From NCBI RefSeq assembly GCF_023898315.1, contig NC_064616.1:710053389-710117388 (forward strand): a stretch of DNA of 64,000 nt, given 5' to 3'. The stretch's first letter is position 1. Each line of letters opens with the position of its first letter. Position numbers and translations under genes: made by a program. This DNA is from Schistocerca nitens (lineage: Eukaryota > Arthropoda > Insecta > Orthoptera > Acrididae). A model generated the notes under the pieces. The model searched no databases. It had not been told where the DNA came from and saw only the letters and a list, made by a program, of their open reading frames with translations. This document shows positions 32,161-45,806 of this stretch, in pieces.

Positions 32161-33534
32161 TTTCAAACGCATGGCATACATTCTCCTTGCAGGTTTCTCT
32201 ACGATAAACAATGGTGACACACTGTAAAATAAATAAACTACTTCCTTAAAACATCGATTCTTTGTGATACATTCACAATACAGCTTTCCAATTTTCACAT
32301 CCGATCACGGTGCAGAAATTAAACTACGCTCGCATCAGTCCTGTACAAAATGATCGTTAGTAACTGAGAGTGCATCTTACAAAAAAAGAGAGAATCACAC
32401 AGCAGCGGTATTTGACATGTGAAATTACACGTCATGTCGCCACTAACTCCGTAAACAGGACATCTATGAAGCAGATGTATACACGGGGATTGCAGTACCT
32501 CACAAACACCTGCCGCTAACTTAGAATCGCCGTAGTTATGAAACTGAAGACTCGATTTTATGCCAAGATGCGGCGGGGGAATGGAGTAGCATAAATCTTC
32601 ATTCATCTAGACGAATGTGTTAAAACGGGATGGACATGTTTCATCACACATGAGATGGAAGTCCTCTGATGACTGAGAGGTTTGCTGTTAACGATCCCAA
32701 GTAGACAGTGCTCTAAGTCACACACGAAACACATAGCTGTATATGAGTCAAACGCAGGTTATGTCACACAACTGATGCATCCCGATAGAACAACAAGAAA
32801 AAATGGTCAAATGACGTGCAGCAACATCTCCCCCCCCCCCCTCTATCTCTCTAGAATGCATAATCAGTCTACCATTAAATCATTCCTTGTCACAACTCCA
32901 TCTCAACTGGTCACCCCATCCACTCTCTGTCGTTCTTTAATGCAGATACAAGTAAGTTTAGAGGCAGATGGTTCTCTTTCTTCCAGGAAAGCATCAAAGA
33001 CAGCAGTCAACTAGCATGTATCACTATTACCTCGATAGACGTGCAGTAGAATGTTGTCTCGACGAAAAATGACTGTTTCCCTGGTTTCTAGAGCTTCCAT
33101 GTCAATGTTTTCTCACACTCCTCTTGCTGTTACATACTCGTTCCCATGTATAGGAATTGTTCTGCACCAAGCAGAAGACATTCAAGTACTCTCTCAATTT
33201 TCCCTCATTTCACCCTATTTTCCCTCAATTTATCCGTATTCCGTCATTTTTCGTAATTTTATCGATTTTATCTCACTTCTATCCATGTGATCATGACATC
33301 ACTTCTCGTTCTGTATTCTAAAATATCTTGGAAATGTAGTACAGTTGCCAGCATCTAGCGCAAATGCACTATTTTTCTGGTCTGGAGACATAGTATAGCA
33401 CTGTACTCGAATGCATCCAGTCACCTCCAACTACATTTTCTACAGTTGCAATGTGTTTGCTCTGTTTTCTGTATGTCTGTGTCCGTGCAACTGTCACAGA
33501 TGGCTCTCATGACCCAGAGTAGACTCGAGCTAGT
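32161..33534. other. Unit B spacer, nothing recognised
   Basis: Equivalent of 9309-10681. The poly(C) run near 32830 is one base longer than in A. Confidence 0.4.
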
Positions 33535-33834
33535 GTTCAAGTGTGGATCGGCAACGCATTATATCTACAGCGATGTTGGAACGTGCATCCACAATATGCC
33601 ACGTCCATGGTAGGGTTTGAAGGTGGATCCACCATGCATAATATCCAGAGTGATGTTGGGATGCAGTTACACAATATACCACATCTGGGATAGGGTTTGA
33701 AGGTGGATCTGCCACACATTATATCCAGAGCGCTGTTCAGAGGTGGTTCCATGACACGTCACATCTGGGATAGAGCTTGAAGGTGGACCAACTACACATT
33801 ACATCCTGAGATGTAGTCTATGTTCAAAGTTGGA
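33535..33834. repeat. 80-base minisatellite (unit B)
   Basis: Same array as 10682-10981, same copy number. Confidence 0.85.
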
Positions 33835-34435
33835 TCCACCAGTGGGAGGACCGGATCATGATTTCTCAGCTGGCCAGCTCTTTGGACACACAGTATGCTT
33901 GGTAGATGGCGCTGGACTAACTGGAGGTGAAGCGTTATTTGTGTTAGTACTGTTAATAATTTATATCTGTATTCCATGTAGTGTCACTTGCACTTTGTGG
34001 AATTTAAACACCCTGGGTGTATCCACACTCTGTGTCCCCAGTCGTTTATAAGGTGAGTTGCAGAAGAGTTAGTATAATATATGTAGTTTCATTTTGTGAC
34101 ATAGTGGGGTGGAGAGAAAGGGGAATTGCCTGCTTGCTTTTAATTTAGCAGGTCTCTGAATGAGGGAAGTGCATGAGGAAAATCTGGCAACGTACCCCGC
34201 TCTCACGCTTCTAACCTCAACCGCCGTCTTTCCACCCTCTTAAACCACCAGAACACAGTTTATCCCCTAATATAGCTCCACTGCAGTTACATGTCGTACA
34301 AACATGTAACATTTGTTCTTAAACCACATTATTTAACAATATACATTAATTTTATGCCATTAAAGAAATATTTTTAATAATCTGTGGTTTTTTTATCCCC
34401 TGCAATGCAGAAACTTTCCATGACAAAAAATGAAT

Positions 34436-34620
34436 GGCTCTGAGCACTATGGGACTCAACATCTTAGGTCATAAGTCCCCTAGAACTTAGAACTACTTAA
34501 ACCTAACTAACCTAAGGACATCACACACACCCATGCCCGAGGCAGGATTCGAACCTGCGACCGTAGCAGTCCCGCGGTTCCGGACTGCAGCGCCAGAACC
34601 GCTAGACCACCGCGGCCGGC
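34436..34620 (-). mobile_element. tRNA-headed SINE (type 1 variant), unit B only
   Basis: Flanked by the 13-base duplication ACAAAAAATGAAT at 34423-34435 and 34621-34633; unit A has one copy (11570-11582). The head differs slightly from other type 1 copies (CGGTGGTCTAGCGG instead of AGTGGCCGAGCGG at box A). Almost undamaged, so probably young. Confidence 0.93.
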
Positions 34621-35568
34621 ACAAAAAATGAATAGAACCTTTTTTGTAAGAAATTTGATGTAGGATAATTTTGTACAAGCAAACATTTTCGCTAGATGGT
34701 GAAGTGTTCGAGATATTCAGGAAAAGTCTAGACAAGTGACTTTTATATTCTCCCCTCCCCCCCTCCCCACCAAACCCCACACACCGTTGGGTAGGATTTG
34801 TTCTATGTTGTTCATGACACTGTCCCTGCCACTGTACAAAATTTTGCGATTGCGTGAACGTTTTCCCCTAATTTTGCTTCGTTGACTATTTAACACACAG
34901 AATTTATTATTATTTTAGCATTACAATGTTACATTATTTCAGCACTGAACATTTCACGTATTTATTGACTCTTTTGAGGTATTATCATAAAGCTACAAGC
35001 TCAAGAAAGACCTTTGCAATGATCAATTAAATCAGTTTTTCGAAGTAAAGTAGCAAAAGTGGAATAAGTGTGATGTAATCAGTTCAGAAAAAAGATACGA
35101 TTGTGTTCACAATTCTCCATTTCCAACTCCATCTGTGAAGAATGACATTTCTTCGTTTGTTGACAGAAGTAGTTAAATCGATGCTCACTGATTGGAAATA
35201 CTAATTAATATATAGGTAAGTACGGGGGAAAAAAAAGAATCTGAAACAGACTGTCGCATAACACACAGTTCATAGACGCTACGTACTCAGGATTATCAGT
35301 GGCTGCCACTGATATGTGAAGCTGGGTATTGCACCAAAATATCAATGATGCCTTTTTATATGAAACGCTTAAACAGAGAAAATTCGTGGTCTGGCTTGCT
35401 GTCATTCGTTATAATGTAAACACCTCTAGAATTCATAGTGTACGAAGGTCACAAAATCCCATTTGTTAAATCCAATTTACAATACTGAGAAAATTAGAGC
35501 TGCGACAGAAAAAGATCTTTTGCAAACAGCATGCTGCGGTTCATTGTCTATCCATAAAAACTGTTATA

Positions 35569-36987
35569 CACTGAAGCGCGAAAGAAACTGATATAGGCAT
35601 GCATATTCAAATACACAGATATGTAAACAGGAAGAATATAGCGCTACGGTCGGCAACGCTTATACAGTATAAGAAAACAAGTATCTGATGAAGATTTTAG
35701 TTCGGTTACTGCTCCTACAATGGCAGATTATCAAGATTTAAGTGAGTTTGAACGTTGTGTTATAGTCGGCAAACAAGCATGGGACACAGCATCTCCGAGA
35801 TAGAGATGAGGTGGGGATTTTCCCGTACGACTATTTCACGAGTGTACCGTGAATATCAGGAATCCAGTAAAACATCAAATTTCCGAGATCACTGCGGCAG
35901 GAAAAAAATCCTGCAACAACGGGACCAACGACGACTGAAGAGAAGCGTTCAACGTAACAGAAGTGCTACGCTTCCACAGATTTCAAAAATGGTACAAATG
36001 GCTCTGAGCACTATGCGACTTAACTTCTGAGGTCATCAGTCGCCTAGAACTTAGAACTAATTAAACCTAACCAACCTAAGGACATCACACACACCCATGC
36101 CCGAGGCAGGATTCGAACCTGCGACCGTAGCGGTCGCTCTGCTCCAGACTGTAGCGCCTAGAACCGCACGGCCACTCCGGAAGGCGCAGATTTCAATGTT
36201 GGGCCATCAACAAGTGTCAGCCTGCGAACCATTCAACGAAACATCATGTATATGGGCTTTCAGAGCCGAAGGCTCACTCGTGTACCCTTCATGACTGCAC
36301 GACACAAAGCTTCACGCCTCGTCTGGGCCCCTCAAAACCTACATTGGACTGTTGATGACTGGAAACATGTTGCCTTGTCTTACGAGTCTCGTTTCAAATC
36401 ATATCGAGCTGATGGATGTGTACTAGTATGGAGACAACCTCATGAGTCTATCGACCCTGCATGTCACCAGTGGACTGTTCAATCTGGTGGAGGCACTGTA
36501 ATGGTATCGAGCGTGTGCAGTTGGAGTGATATGGGACCCCTGATACGTCTAGATACAACTCTGACAGGTGACATGTACGTATCTATCCTGTCTGACTATG
36601 TGCATCCATTCATGTCCATTGTGCATTCCGACGGATTGGGCAATTCCAGCAGGACAATACGACACCCCACACGTCCAGAATTGCTACAGAGTGGCTCCAG
36701 AAACACTCTTCTGAGTTTACAACTTCCGCTGGCCCCAAACTCCCCAGACATGAATATTATTGAGCATATCTGGGATGCCTTGTAACGTGCTGTTCGGAAG
36801 AGATCTCCACTTCCTCGTGCTCTTACGGATTTATGGACAACCCTACAGGATTTGTGGTGTCAGTTCCCTCCAGCACTACTTCAGGCATTAGTCCAGTCCA
36901 TGCCACGTAGCGTTGCGCACTTCTGCGTGCTCATGGGAGCCCTACACGATAGTGGGCAGGTGTTTCAGTTTCTTTGGCTCTTCAGTG
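35569..36987 (+). mobile_element. Tc1/mariner relic 2 (unit B), with SINE inside
   Basis: Equivalent of 12518-13936 with the same terminal repeats and same broken transposase. The SINE inside lies at 35987-36186. Confidence 0.9.
35987..36186 (-). mobile_element. tRNA-headed SINE (type 1) in Tc1 relic 2, unit B
   Basis: Equivalent of 12936-13135, flanked by CAGATTTCAA. Confidence 0.9.
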
Positions 36988-37050
36988 CAGTAGCTCTTGT
37001 AGAGTAAGCAAGTTTGTGATGATCTAATCTTTCCACACACTGTTGATCAC

Positions 37051-39795
37051 AACATTTGACTTTGACAAAAGTGGATTTATACAAATTGAGGTACTCATAG
37101 TTGGATCTCTGTTGTGCTGTCTGACAGACAGAGGGAATCAAATTATTGTTTGCAGGGTTTTAAATCTAGATTTTCTGAAAAAGTCTGATAGTATTGAAGT
37201 AATACTTGGTTCTTTGAATTTGACATCAGTTATTGATTTCACTACTCAGGTTCAAAATGGTTCAAATGGCTCTGAGCACTATGGGACTTAACTTCTTAGG
37301 TCATCAGTCCCCTAGAACTTAGAACTACTGAAACCTAACTAACCTTAGGGCATCACACACATCCATGCCCGAGGCAGGATTCGAACCTGCGACTGTAGCG
37401 GTCGCGCGGTTCCAGACTGTAGCGCCTAGAACCGCTCGGCCACTCCGGCCGGCTACTCAGGTAGTACAGGAAAGCAGCTCTCTGACAGATAATATTTTTA
37501 TTGACCAAGTTGAATTTAATTAAATAAAAACTTTTCCTGTTAAGAATGGTCTTTCGGATCATGATGAGAGCTGGTTACAGTATATGACATAGCTCATACA
37601 GTAATGCAAAATAGTCCTCCAAAATATTGTGTTCAAATAATAGTTTAATAATTTGCAATTATATTTAGGGAAAGCTTTCAACAGTTAGACTGAGATGAGG
37701 TGTACAGAGAATCTGATGCAAATTTCAAATTTAACCTATTTCATGGTACCTTTGTGAGCGTATTTGAAAACAGTTTCTCTAATAAAACAGTAAAAAATAA
37801 TCATAAAGAACCACCTAAAAAGCGGTGGCGTACTAAAGGGATAAAAATATTTTGTGAACAGTAAAGGGAAATCTATCTTACAGCTAGAAGGAGTGATGAT
37901 CCAGAAACAGTCAAATTTATAAAAACTACTGCACTATATTAAAAAAAAGATATCATAAAGTCCAAAAGTATGTGCATTATGTCTGAGATTAGCACCTGTG
38001 ATAATAAAATTAAAACAATTTGCAATATTGTTGAAAGGGAAACAGGGCAGTTGAGAGCACAGAAAGACTGTATTTCCATCAAACTAAGTGAAACGTTTGC
38101 TAACAAAAAGTCATAAATAGAAAATATTTTTAACAATCAATTTTTAAGTATTGTAGAGAAAATAGGATCCAGCTGTTCATTAGAAAATGCAGGGCTGTAT
38201 ATAGAAGAGGCAATACCTATGTAGTTTGATAAAAATGAAATTCAACCCACCTCTCCTACTGAAATAAGGAACATAATAAATTTACTCAAAAGTAAAAGCT
38301 CTAATGGAATTGATGGCATTTCTGATGAAGTGCTAAAAGCTTGTTCCCAACAGATAAGCAGGATTCTCAGCCACATATGAAGTAGCTCACTGAAATCGGG
38401 CATTTTTGTGGATGGACTAAAATATGCTATTATTAAATCATTGTATAAAAAGGGGGATAGGTATGACGCTAACCACTGCTGCCCAACCTCTTTTGATTGC
38501 TTTATCCAAAGTTCTTGGAGAAAGTAACGCATGCAATAGTAGCTTCACATATTTGTAAAAATGAAGTACTAAAGAAATGTCAGTTTGGTTTTGAGAAAGG
38601 TTTTTCAACAGATAATGCTCTCTGTGCCCTCACTGATCAAATATTAAATTCTCTGAATAATCAAACATCACCCATTGGGATTTTTTTTATCTCTTAAAGG
38701 CTTTTGACTGTGTGAATCGTGAAATTTTTCTGAATAAGATTAAGTATTGTGATATGAGTGGGACAGTGCATAAATTATTTAACTGATATTTACCTGAAAT
38801 AATGCAGAAGGTTGAAATTAACAAAACAGATAGTCTGTAAAAATCAACAGAGACCTCTAACTGGAGAGGTATCAAGAATGGCATCCCACAGGGTTTAGTC
38901 TTGGGTCAATTATTGTTTGTGACATATATTAATGACTTGCCACTCTATATTCATGAAGGTGCAAAGCTAGTTCTTGTTGCTGATTATACAAGTATAGTAA
39001 TCACACCCAACAAACAAGAATTAGCTGAGGAAATTCTAAATGTCTTTAAGAAAATTATTAAGTGGTCCTCTGCAAATGGACTCTCGCTAAATTTTGAGTA
39101 CGTATAGTTCTGTAAAGTAAATGGCATAACACCATTCATAAGTATAGACTTTGAAAAGAAGTCTATTGCTAAGGCAGAATATTAAAAATTTCTGGATGTG
39201 TGCATTGATGAGGAATTGAATTGGAAGAAATGCATTGATGATCTGCTTAAACGTTTATGTCAGCTACTGATCCTATTAGATTTATTGCTAATTTTGGTGA
39301 TAAACATAGTAAATTAGCCAATTATGCCTATTTCCATTCACTGCTTTCATAGGGCATCATATTTTGTAGTAATTCATCATCAAGAGAAAATGTATTCATT
39401 ACACAAAAGCATGTAATCAGAACAATACGTGGAGCTCTCCTAAGATCACCTTGCAAATATTTATTTAAGGAGCTAGGGGTATGCACTGTACCTTAACAAT
39501 ATGTGTATTCACTTATGAAATTTGTTATTAATAACCCATTCCAGTTCACAAATAATAGCAAAGTGTATGGCTACAACACTAGGAAAAATGATGATCTTCA
39601 CTATTCTGGGTTAAATCTGAGTTTGGCATAGAAATGGATAAATTATACTGCCACAAAAGTCTTTGTTCATTTATCAAATAGCATTAAAAGTCAACAGATA
39701 GCCAACCAGCATTTAAAAACAAAATAAGAGGATTTCTGAATCAAAACTCCATCTACTCAACAGATGAATTTTTAGATATGAAGTAGTAATTGCAA

Positions 39796-39826
<31 letters not shown>

Positions 39827-39927
39827 TCATGTAAAGAAACCTTATGTTAAACTGACATGTTCCACATCACTATGAAATACCGTATTCATGATCTATGGAA
39901 CAAGTATTCCTGTAATGTATTGTAATG
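37051..39927 (+). mobile_element. Decayed non-LTR retrotransposon (unit B)
   Basis: Equivalent of 14000-16875, with the same endonuclease and reverse transcriptase remnants (VADYTSI, GIPQGLVLGQLLF) and the (TAA)n run near 39796-39826. Confidence 0.8.
37251..37452 (-). mobile_element. tRNA-headed SINE (type 1) in decayed LINE, unit B
   Basis: Equivalent of 14200-14401, flanked by CTACTCAGG at 37242-37250 and 37453-37461. Confidence 0.92.
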
Positions 39928-40397
39928 AAGCCTGATACTGCAGTAAGTGAAAAGCACATACAACTGCAAAGATGGAATACACAAGCATATGACACCATTG
40001 CAAAACAGTATAGTGATCCTTCATTTTTCAATGTTATTAAATTCATTGTTAAAATTCTTGATGGTTAGCAAATGAGTGATGAGCAGATACAACCACTGGT
40101 TGACTGTTAGTAGTAACAGCTCATTCACATCAAACTGCAGTAACTTTTACACAGTGGCGACTGTTGTGGAAGAGCGCAAGAGCACATTAACACCATAACT
40201 TTTGACACCTTGCGGATTTATTGGTTATTTTTCTTTGAATGCTGTTAAATATAATGTGCATGTGGTAATTTGAAATATATGGCACTAAATCTACCGCGAT
40301 ATGCTACATAGTTGCTCCTCTATACTCAGTGAAACCAGGCATCAGCATCGCAAGCACAACTTCAGTTGTGCATGTTTTAAGGAGCTTTTGTACATGT

Positions 40398-40408
40398 GCA
40401 AATGGTGT
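40398..40408. other. Unfilled SINE site in unit B
   Basis: Single GCAAATGGTGT, the pre-insertion form of the site holding the SINE at 17307-17524 in unit A. Confidence 0.9.
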
Positions 40409-40687
40409 GACCTGCCTTAAATGTGCCAAGAGCCATATGGATCTGATAAATAACAGTTAACCTTTACCACTCTTCTACACATTTACATCAATGCCACCAG
40501 GTAGTAACACACTGCAACAGACTTTTTTCCTTGCTTGCTTGGCATAAATCCTGCTAGATGGTTGCACACTCCTCATATATACCAGTTTAAGTAAAAAAAT
40601 CTTTTAGGTTTCAGTTTTTACAGCACTTTGCAACAATAGTCAAGATTAGGTATTTTTTGTATGATAAGTTTATTAATCGTGCATAAC

Positions 40688-40908
40688 AATGTTTCATTGT
40701 GACAGCATGTTAATTCCGCAAATATTAGCTGTTCCAGTTTACTGTATTGTATTTACCTATTTCGACAATCTCCTGACAAATGATCATGGTAGTAAGTATT
40801 ATATTCAAATGTTTTATGTTATACTTTCTGACATGTTCCACACCCAAGAGAATCATCTCATTTTTTGGGTCTATGGAATGAAAACTGAATCTAATCTAAT
40901 CTAATCTC
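40688..40908 (+). mobile_element. LINE 3'-end fragment (unit B)
   Basis: Equivalent of 17815-18035, ending in the CTAAT repeat. Confidence 0.55.
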
Positions 40909-41352
40909 AGAAGCTGGTGTCTTGAAACTAATATTGTAATCAGTCACAAGAATTGTTCTCAAGTAATCATACATCACTTTCATTTCTGGGAGGGCTCCTG
41001 AATTATAACTACTCCATAATTTGTGAATACTTAGTTCCATAAGCAAGTACAATCTCGTACATTTGGGTCTACAGTAGTGAGAATCGACTGGCTGTAGTTT
41101 TTCAATGAAGACTTTAACCTCTTCTCGTATTTTGAGACACTTGGGAGATTTCGTGTCACCTCATGTATTCTCCTTTGGTGACGGACCTGTGGTGAATGGT
41201 TTCTTACACACTCCTTTCACTCTGTCCTTGCCTATGCACAGTATTGATAAGAAGGTCTTCTGACAAATCTGCGCTAATTTGGCCCACTGCTTGCCTCGAT
41301 TCTGATGAAATACTTGACTGACATGCATTTCCTGAAACTGTTCGGCTCCACA

Positions 41353-41929
41353 AAAAAAAATGGCTCTGAGCACTATGGGACTTAACATCTATGGTCATCA
41401 GTCCCCTAGAACTTAGAACTACTTAAACCTAACTAACCTAAGGACATCACACAACACCCAGTCATCACGAGGCAGAGAAAATCCCTGGCCCCGCCGGGAA
41501 TCGAACCCGGGAGCGGGAAGCGAGAACGCTACCGCACGACCACGAGCTGCGGACAAAACACTACTTATTTTGTTACGACATTTCAATAAAAATGGCAAAT
41601 GTATACAGTAAATTCCATGTTAAGACTTACCTTTTTTGCTGCCACCCTTTCATCTTAGTCCGAATTACTTTATTGGAGCCGGCTGCTGTGCACCTCCCTT
41701 CCACCCGCTATAGAAAACACTACTTAATGGCTCTGAGCACTATGGGACTTAACATTTATGATCATCAGTCCCCTAGAACTGAGAACTACTTAAACCTAAC
41801 TAACCTAAGGACAGCACCCAACACCCAGCCATCACGAGGCAGAGAAAATCCCTGACCCCGCCGGGAATCGAACCCGGGAACCCGGGCGTGGGAAGCGAGA
41901 ACGCTACCGCACGACCACGAGGTGCGGGC
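41353..41929 (-). mobile_element. SINE-spacer-SINE composite (unit B)
   Basis: Equivalent of 18480-19056: two type 2 SINEs around a 146-base spacer bounded by AAAACACTACTTA, the whole flanked by TTCGGCTCCACA at 41341-41352 and 41930-41941. Confidence 0.9.
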
Positions 41930-41941
41930 TTCGGCTCCACA

Positions 41942-43141
41942 GCTCTCTCTCTTTTAAGCGCTTCTTGAGTTATCTCAGAATAAATTCATCTTGTCTCACC
42001 GTGTCACTAAGCTCATAATACGCTTGCTGAAATCCCCTTACATCTTGCATTTTAAGTTCATTGCACTGGAAGACAGTTTTCGCGTATTTGCAAGTGGGCA
42101 TTGTTGGCAGGTGTTCTGAAACATACCTGAAACGAAGGATTAAAAGTAAGGCAGTGCTATGGTTTACAAAATAAATCTGACCAACTTCAATAGTTTTTCT
42201 AAGGAAAGACTGAGACAGACAAAAGGTTATGTTCAAGCAAAATATAGGTAAGAGTGTATATCTGTTTTGTTTAACTGTATTCTTTTTCCATCTTGAAGGA
42301 TCTTTTGTCTTACTGCTATGTATATCGCTGATCTCCAGTACACTTCCGTTTTCTGTTACTACAGAGAATAAGGTACATTGTATTACTGAAACACGAAACA
42401 CCAGTGGTATGTCTTACAAACACGTGCATGTGAGAAACTAGCGCGAAATAATCGGGAACAGTATTGTCAACTGTTTCAAAGAATACACAGTGTACTTGGC
42501 ACTTCATAGACATCGTACTAACGTTTACTTCATATAGTGTTATTTGAGATACATTCCAATTGTGGTAGCACATGGATAAGATGAATTTTTGAAACAACAT
42601 TTTAGGATAAGGCAGGTTTTAGAAACGTCGCCTGAATTTGTGCTATATTTACACGGGGAAAAAGCGGGTTTAGGAACTTTTCTTTTGTTGTTGGAAAAGA
42701 TACCAAATAACATGAGTTATAGAGATAAGGCAATAACTCAATTTTCATAAAAAATGGGTAAGATGGATTTTGGAACCGTTCGCCACAATTATTATTATTA
42801 CTGTTATTATTATTGGCAGTGGCTGTAAGTGTATAAATATGCTGATTAGCATAACTGTTATACAGTAGATGCTATTAATTTCACACTCTCATATTTATCT
42901 GAATATAAAGATTTGTGAACACCGAGAACCATATTCACGAGCCGCCAGTGCTATTATAGCAATGGTAGCAGGGTACAGGTTGTGCATTTGTTTACGTGAT
43001 ACGCTGAGTGGTTAAAAAACGTCAAATGAGCAACAATATGTATAATTATCAAATACGTTGCCACTTCATAATGCCTTTAGTGCGGTTACTATAGAGACTT
43101 GGCCACTGTTTCTACGTTTCGATGCAGAGTATCGATACGTG
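41942..43141. other. Unit B spacer, ATT microsatellite
   Basis: Equivalent of 19069-20269. No gene recognised. Confidence 0.4.
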
Positions 43142-43372
43142 GAACTATCTCAGTGTTTCGGAACGGCTTTGGTTCACTGTTTCGAAACAGTGGTGTTTCA
43201 TTCCGCCGATGTCTCGGATAACTGGGCCAGATTCGATCTCGAGCAAGACACAGAGACTGTATCGTTGTTTCAAAGTTAGGCTGTTTCAGTCCACCTGTGT
43301 TTGGAACGGACTAATTGTATCGAAACAGTGATGTTTCATTCCTCTCTCTGTCGGACGAGATTCGGGCTCGGC
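43142..43372. repeat. Tandem repeat with perfect GTTTCGAAAC palindrome (unit B)
   Basis: Equivalent of 20270-20500. At 43175-43192 CACTGTTTCGAAACAGTG is a perfect 18-base palindrome; unit A has one mismatch in it. Confidence 0.65.
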
Positions 43373-44039
43373 ACAGCTACTGAAACACATTTAACATACC
43401 GCTTCATGAAACACTTTCAAAGAGAGTCGAAATCTTTTTGACAAGCAATAGCGTGAAGCTTAAGATTTCCGAAAATAAAGTTTCGTTTCTAGCTGACTGC
43501 CCTATTCCGAAATGGCGTAACATCTGCTTTATAAACACTAAACAAACAATAAAATAGCGCACACTATTCACATTCAAAATAGGAAATGTGTGAAAATCAT
43601 TCAGTTAAATTACACATTCTTTATAACATACGCTTCTCTGTTCACGTACAGTAATCATATTAAGCCGACAACATTCTGAGACATATACACAAATTTGATG
43701 TAGGTATAATTGCAAGCAATGACGTATCGCTAATAGTGTAATGGTGAACGGGAAGGGCTGGGAAGTATGGTGAATTTGTCGTAATGGTTCGAAACACCTT
43801 GAAAGACAAAAATTTTTTCTGTTACATTTTGTTATTTATTCGAATTACTTGGTGTTATTTGTGAGTCTTTAGTCACTGTGCCTCTTATCCACAATGATTC
43901 CTTTTGTGTGCATGGAAATTAGCAGGATGGGTATATTACCCATACTAACAGAATGTTGGAATCCCAGTAGTATATCCGTTGTTTCTGCAGTTTTCTCCCA
44001 CCTCCAGTTCCGTTCGTGGTGGTTCTTCTGTCTTCAGCT

Positions 44040-45806
44040 ATGGCGTTACGAAGCACAGTGTGGGATTATTTTATGCAGATGAATCCTGAGGAAATTAGAT
44101 GTAACTTGTGCTCGGCAGTGTTGTCGTTTAAAAGTAGTTCAACCTCTTGCTTAAACAGATATTTGCGACATAATCATCCAACAGTTAATTTAAGTGAAAC
44201 TCGTTCGAAACCAGTTTTTATTAACTGGGCAGTGACGAAGTCAGTTCAACTTCCACAGCAACTGTTCAAGAATCTGCCGGTTCAGTTATGGGTGGGTGTG
44301 GTGGACAAACAAAGATTACTGGATTTGCACCTAGACCTGTGCCTTCATCCAAGCGAGCCATAATACACGAACAGATTTTAAGACTTGTTGTTAAAGAATA
44401 TCTTCCGTTTAATGTAGTTGAGAGTGTAGAATTTAGAAAAATGACTTATTTGTTAAATGAAAACTGTGTACGTCCCTGCAGAAAAACTGTCTCCAAAGGC
44501 TTACTCTCTCAAGTGTTCAACAACACACTAATGTGAGTAAGATCTGCAGTGCAAGCTGCATCCTCCATCTTTATTACGACTGCTTGATAGAAATCTGTGA
44601 AAAATGAGAATTATATTGCAGTGACTGCTCACTTCATTGATGAAAACTGCAATCTGAAGTCATATTTGTTATCTAGTTTTAAATTCCATAACAAGCATAC
44701 AGCTGAAAATATTTCCAGTGAATTACAAAATGTGACTTCAACTTGGGGTATTACCAATAAAATTATAGCTTGCACTACAGATAATACACATAATATGATG
44801 AAGACAGTGATGATGTGCAAATGATGGCATCTACCTTGTTTTGCATTTACATTGGATTTGATTGTGGAAGTAAGCCTTGAACCTATACACAGGCAAGGAC
44901 AAAAATGAAGTCAATAGTGGAATTTTTCAAAAGAAGTCCTCAAGCATTTGAGAAATTACACAATATTCAGAAGCAAATGGGCTTGCGTATTTTAACGCCG
45001 AAACAAGATTGCCCTATGAGATGGAATGCCATGTATGAAATAGTTGACAGGCTTTTGAAAATCAAACAGCCTTTGCACCCTCGCCATCCTCAGTTTGGAT
45101 TCGCAGACAAAACTGTCCAATGAAGACTGATCGGTTATTGAAAAATCTTGTGAAATACAATCTCCTTTTGAGCGTCACAACAGAAATTGGCAGCAAAAGA
45201 AATGTAACCTTGTCAAAAGTTATCTTATTAAGCAAAAGTTTACAAAGTCAGTGTGTGAGACTGAAGAACTCAGATTACAGCAATGAAGCCATTAATACAG
45301 TAAATGCTAAACTTGATGATGGAATCTGTACCCGCCTCGTTTAAAAGTTTGCAGATAAAGCAATTGCTTGTGGCGCAACATTACTGGATCCTCGCTTCAC
45401 AGAGTATGGATTTCCAAAACCTGGGCATCGATTAAAAGAAACAAAAGATGCCATAATTAACAAGTGCTGTTTAATACGACAGAAACCCACAAGGAGTTCT
45501 ACAGACAATCCACCACATGCCAAACCAGCTGAGGTGAGGACATTCAACTCTAGCCGTGGCAACATTTGGCAAGGTTTTGACCAAGCTGTAGAGGGGTCGA
45601 TCCAAAGTGTAGACATTCCACGTGCTGCAAATATAGTCGAGCTTGATAAATATATGAAGATGCCAGATCACAAGATCCACTGCTGTGGTGGAAAGAAAAT
45701 CATGTGTTGTTTCCTCCGCTGTTTGAAATAATGAAACAACATCTGTGTATTATGGCCACTTCTGTTCTATGTGGACGCAATTATCAAAGCAAGAGCAAAC
45801 AATAAC
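44040..45806 (+). pseudogene. hAT (ZBED-like) transposase, broken (unit B)
   Basis: Equivalent of 21168-22935. The zinc-finger region keeps LRHNHPTV where unit A has LRHKRPTV. It has an extra one-base deletion near 44225 that shifts the linker frame, so the first block ends at 44363 here but runs to 21665 in unit A. The later breaks are shared, so the element was dead before the duplication. Confidence 0.85.
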
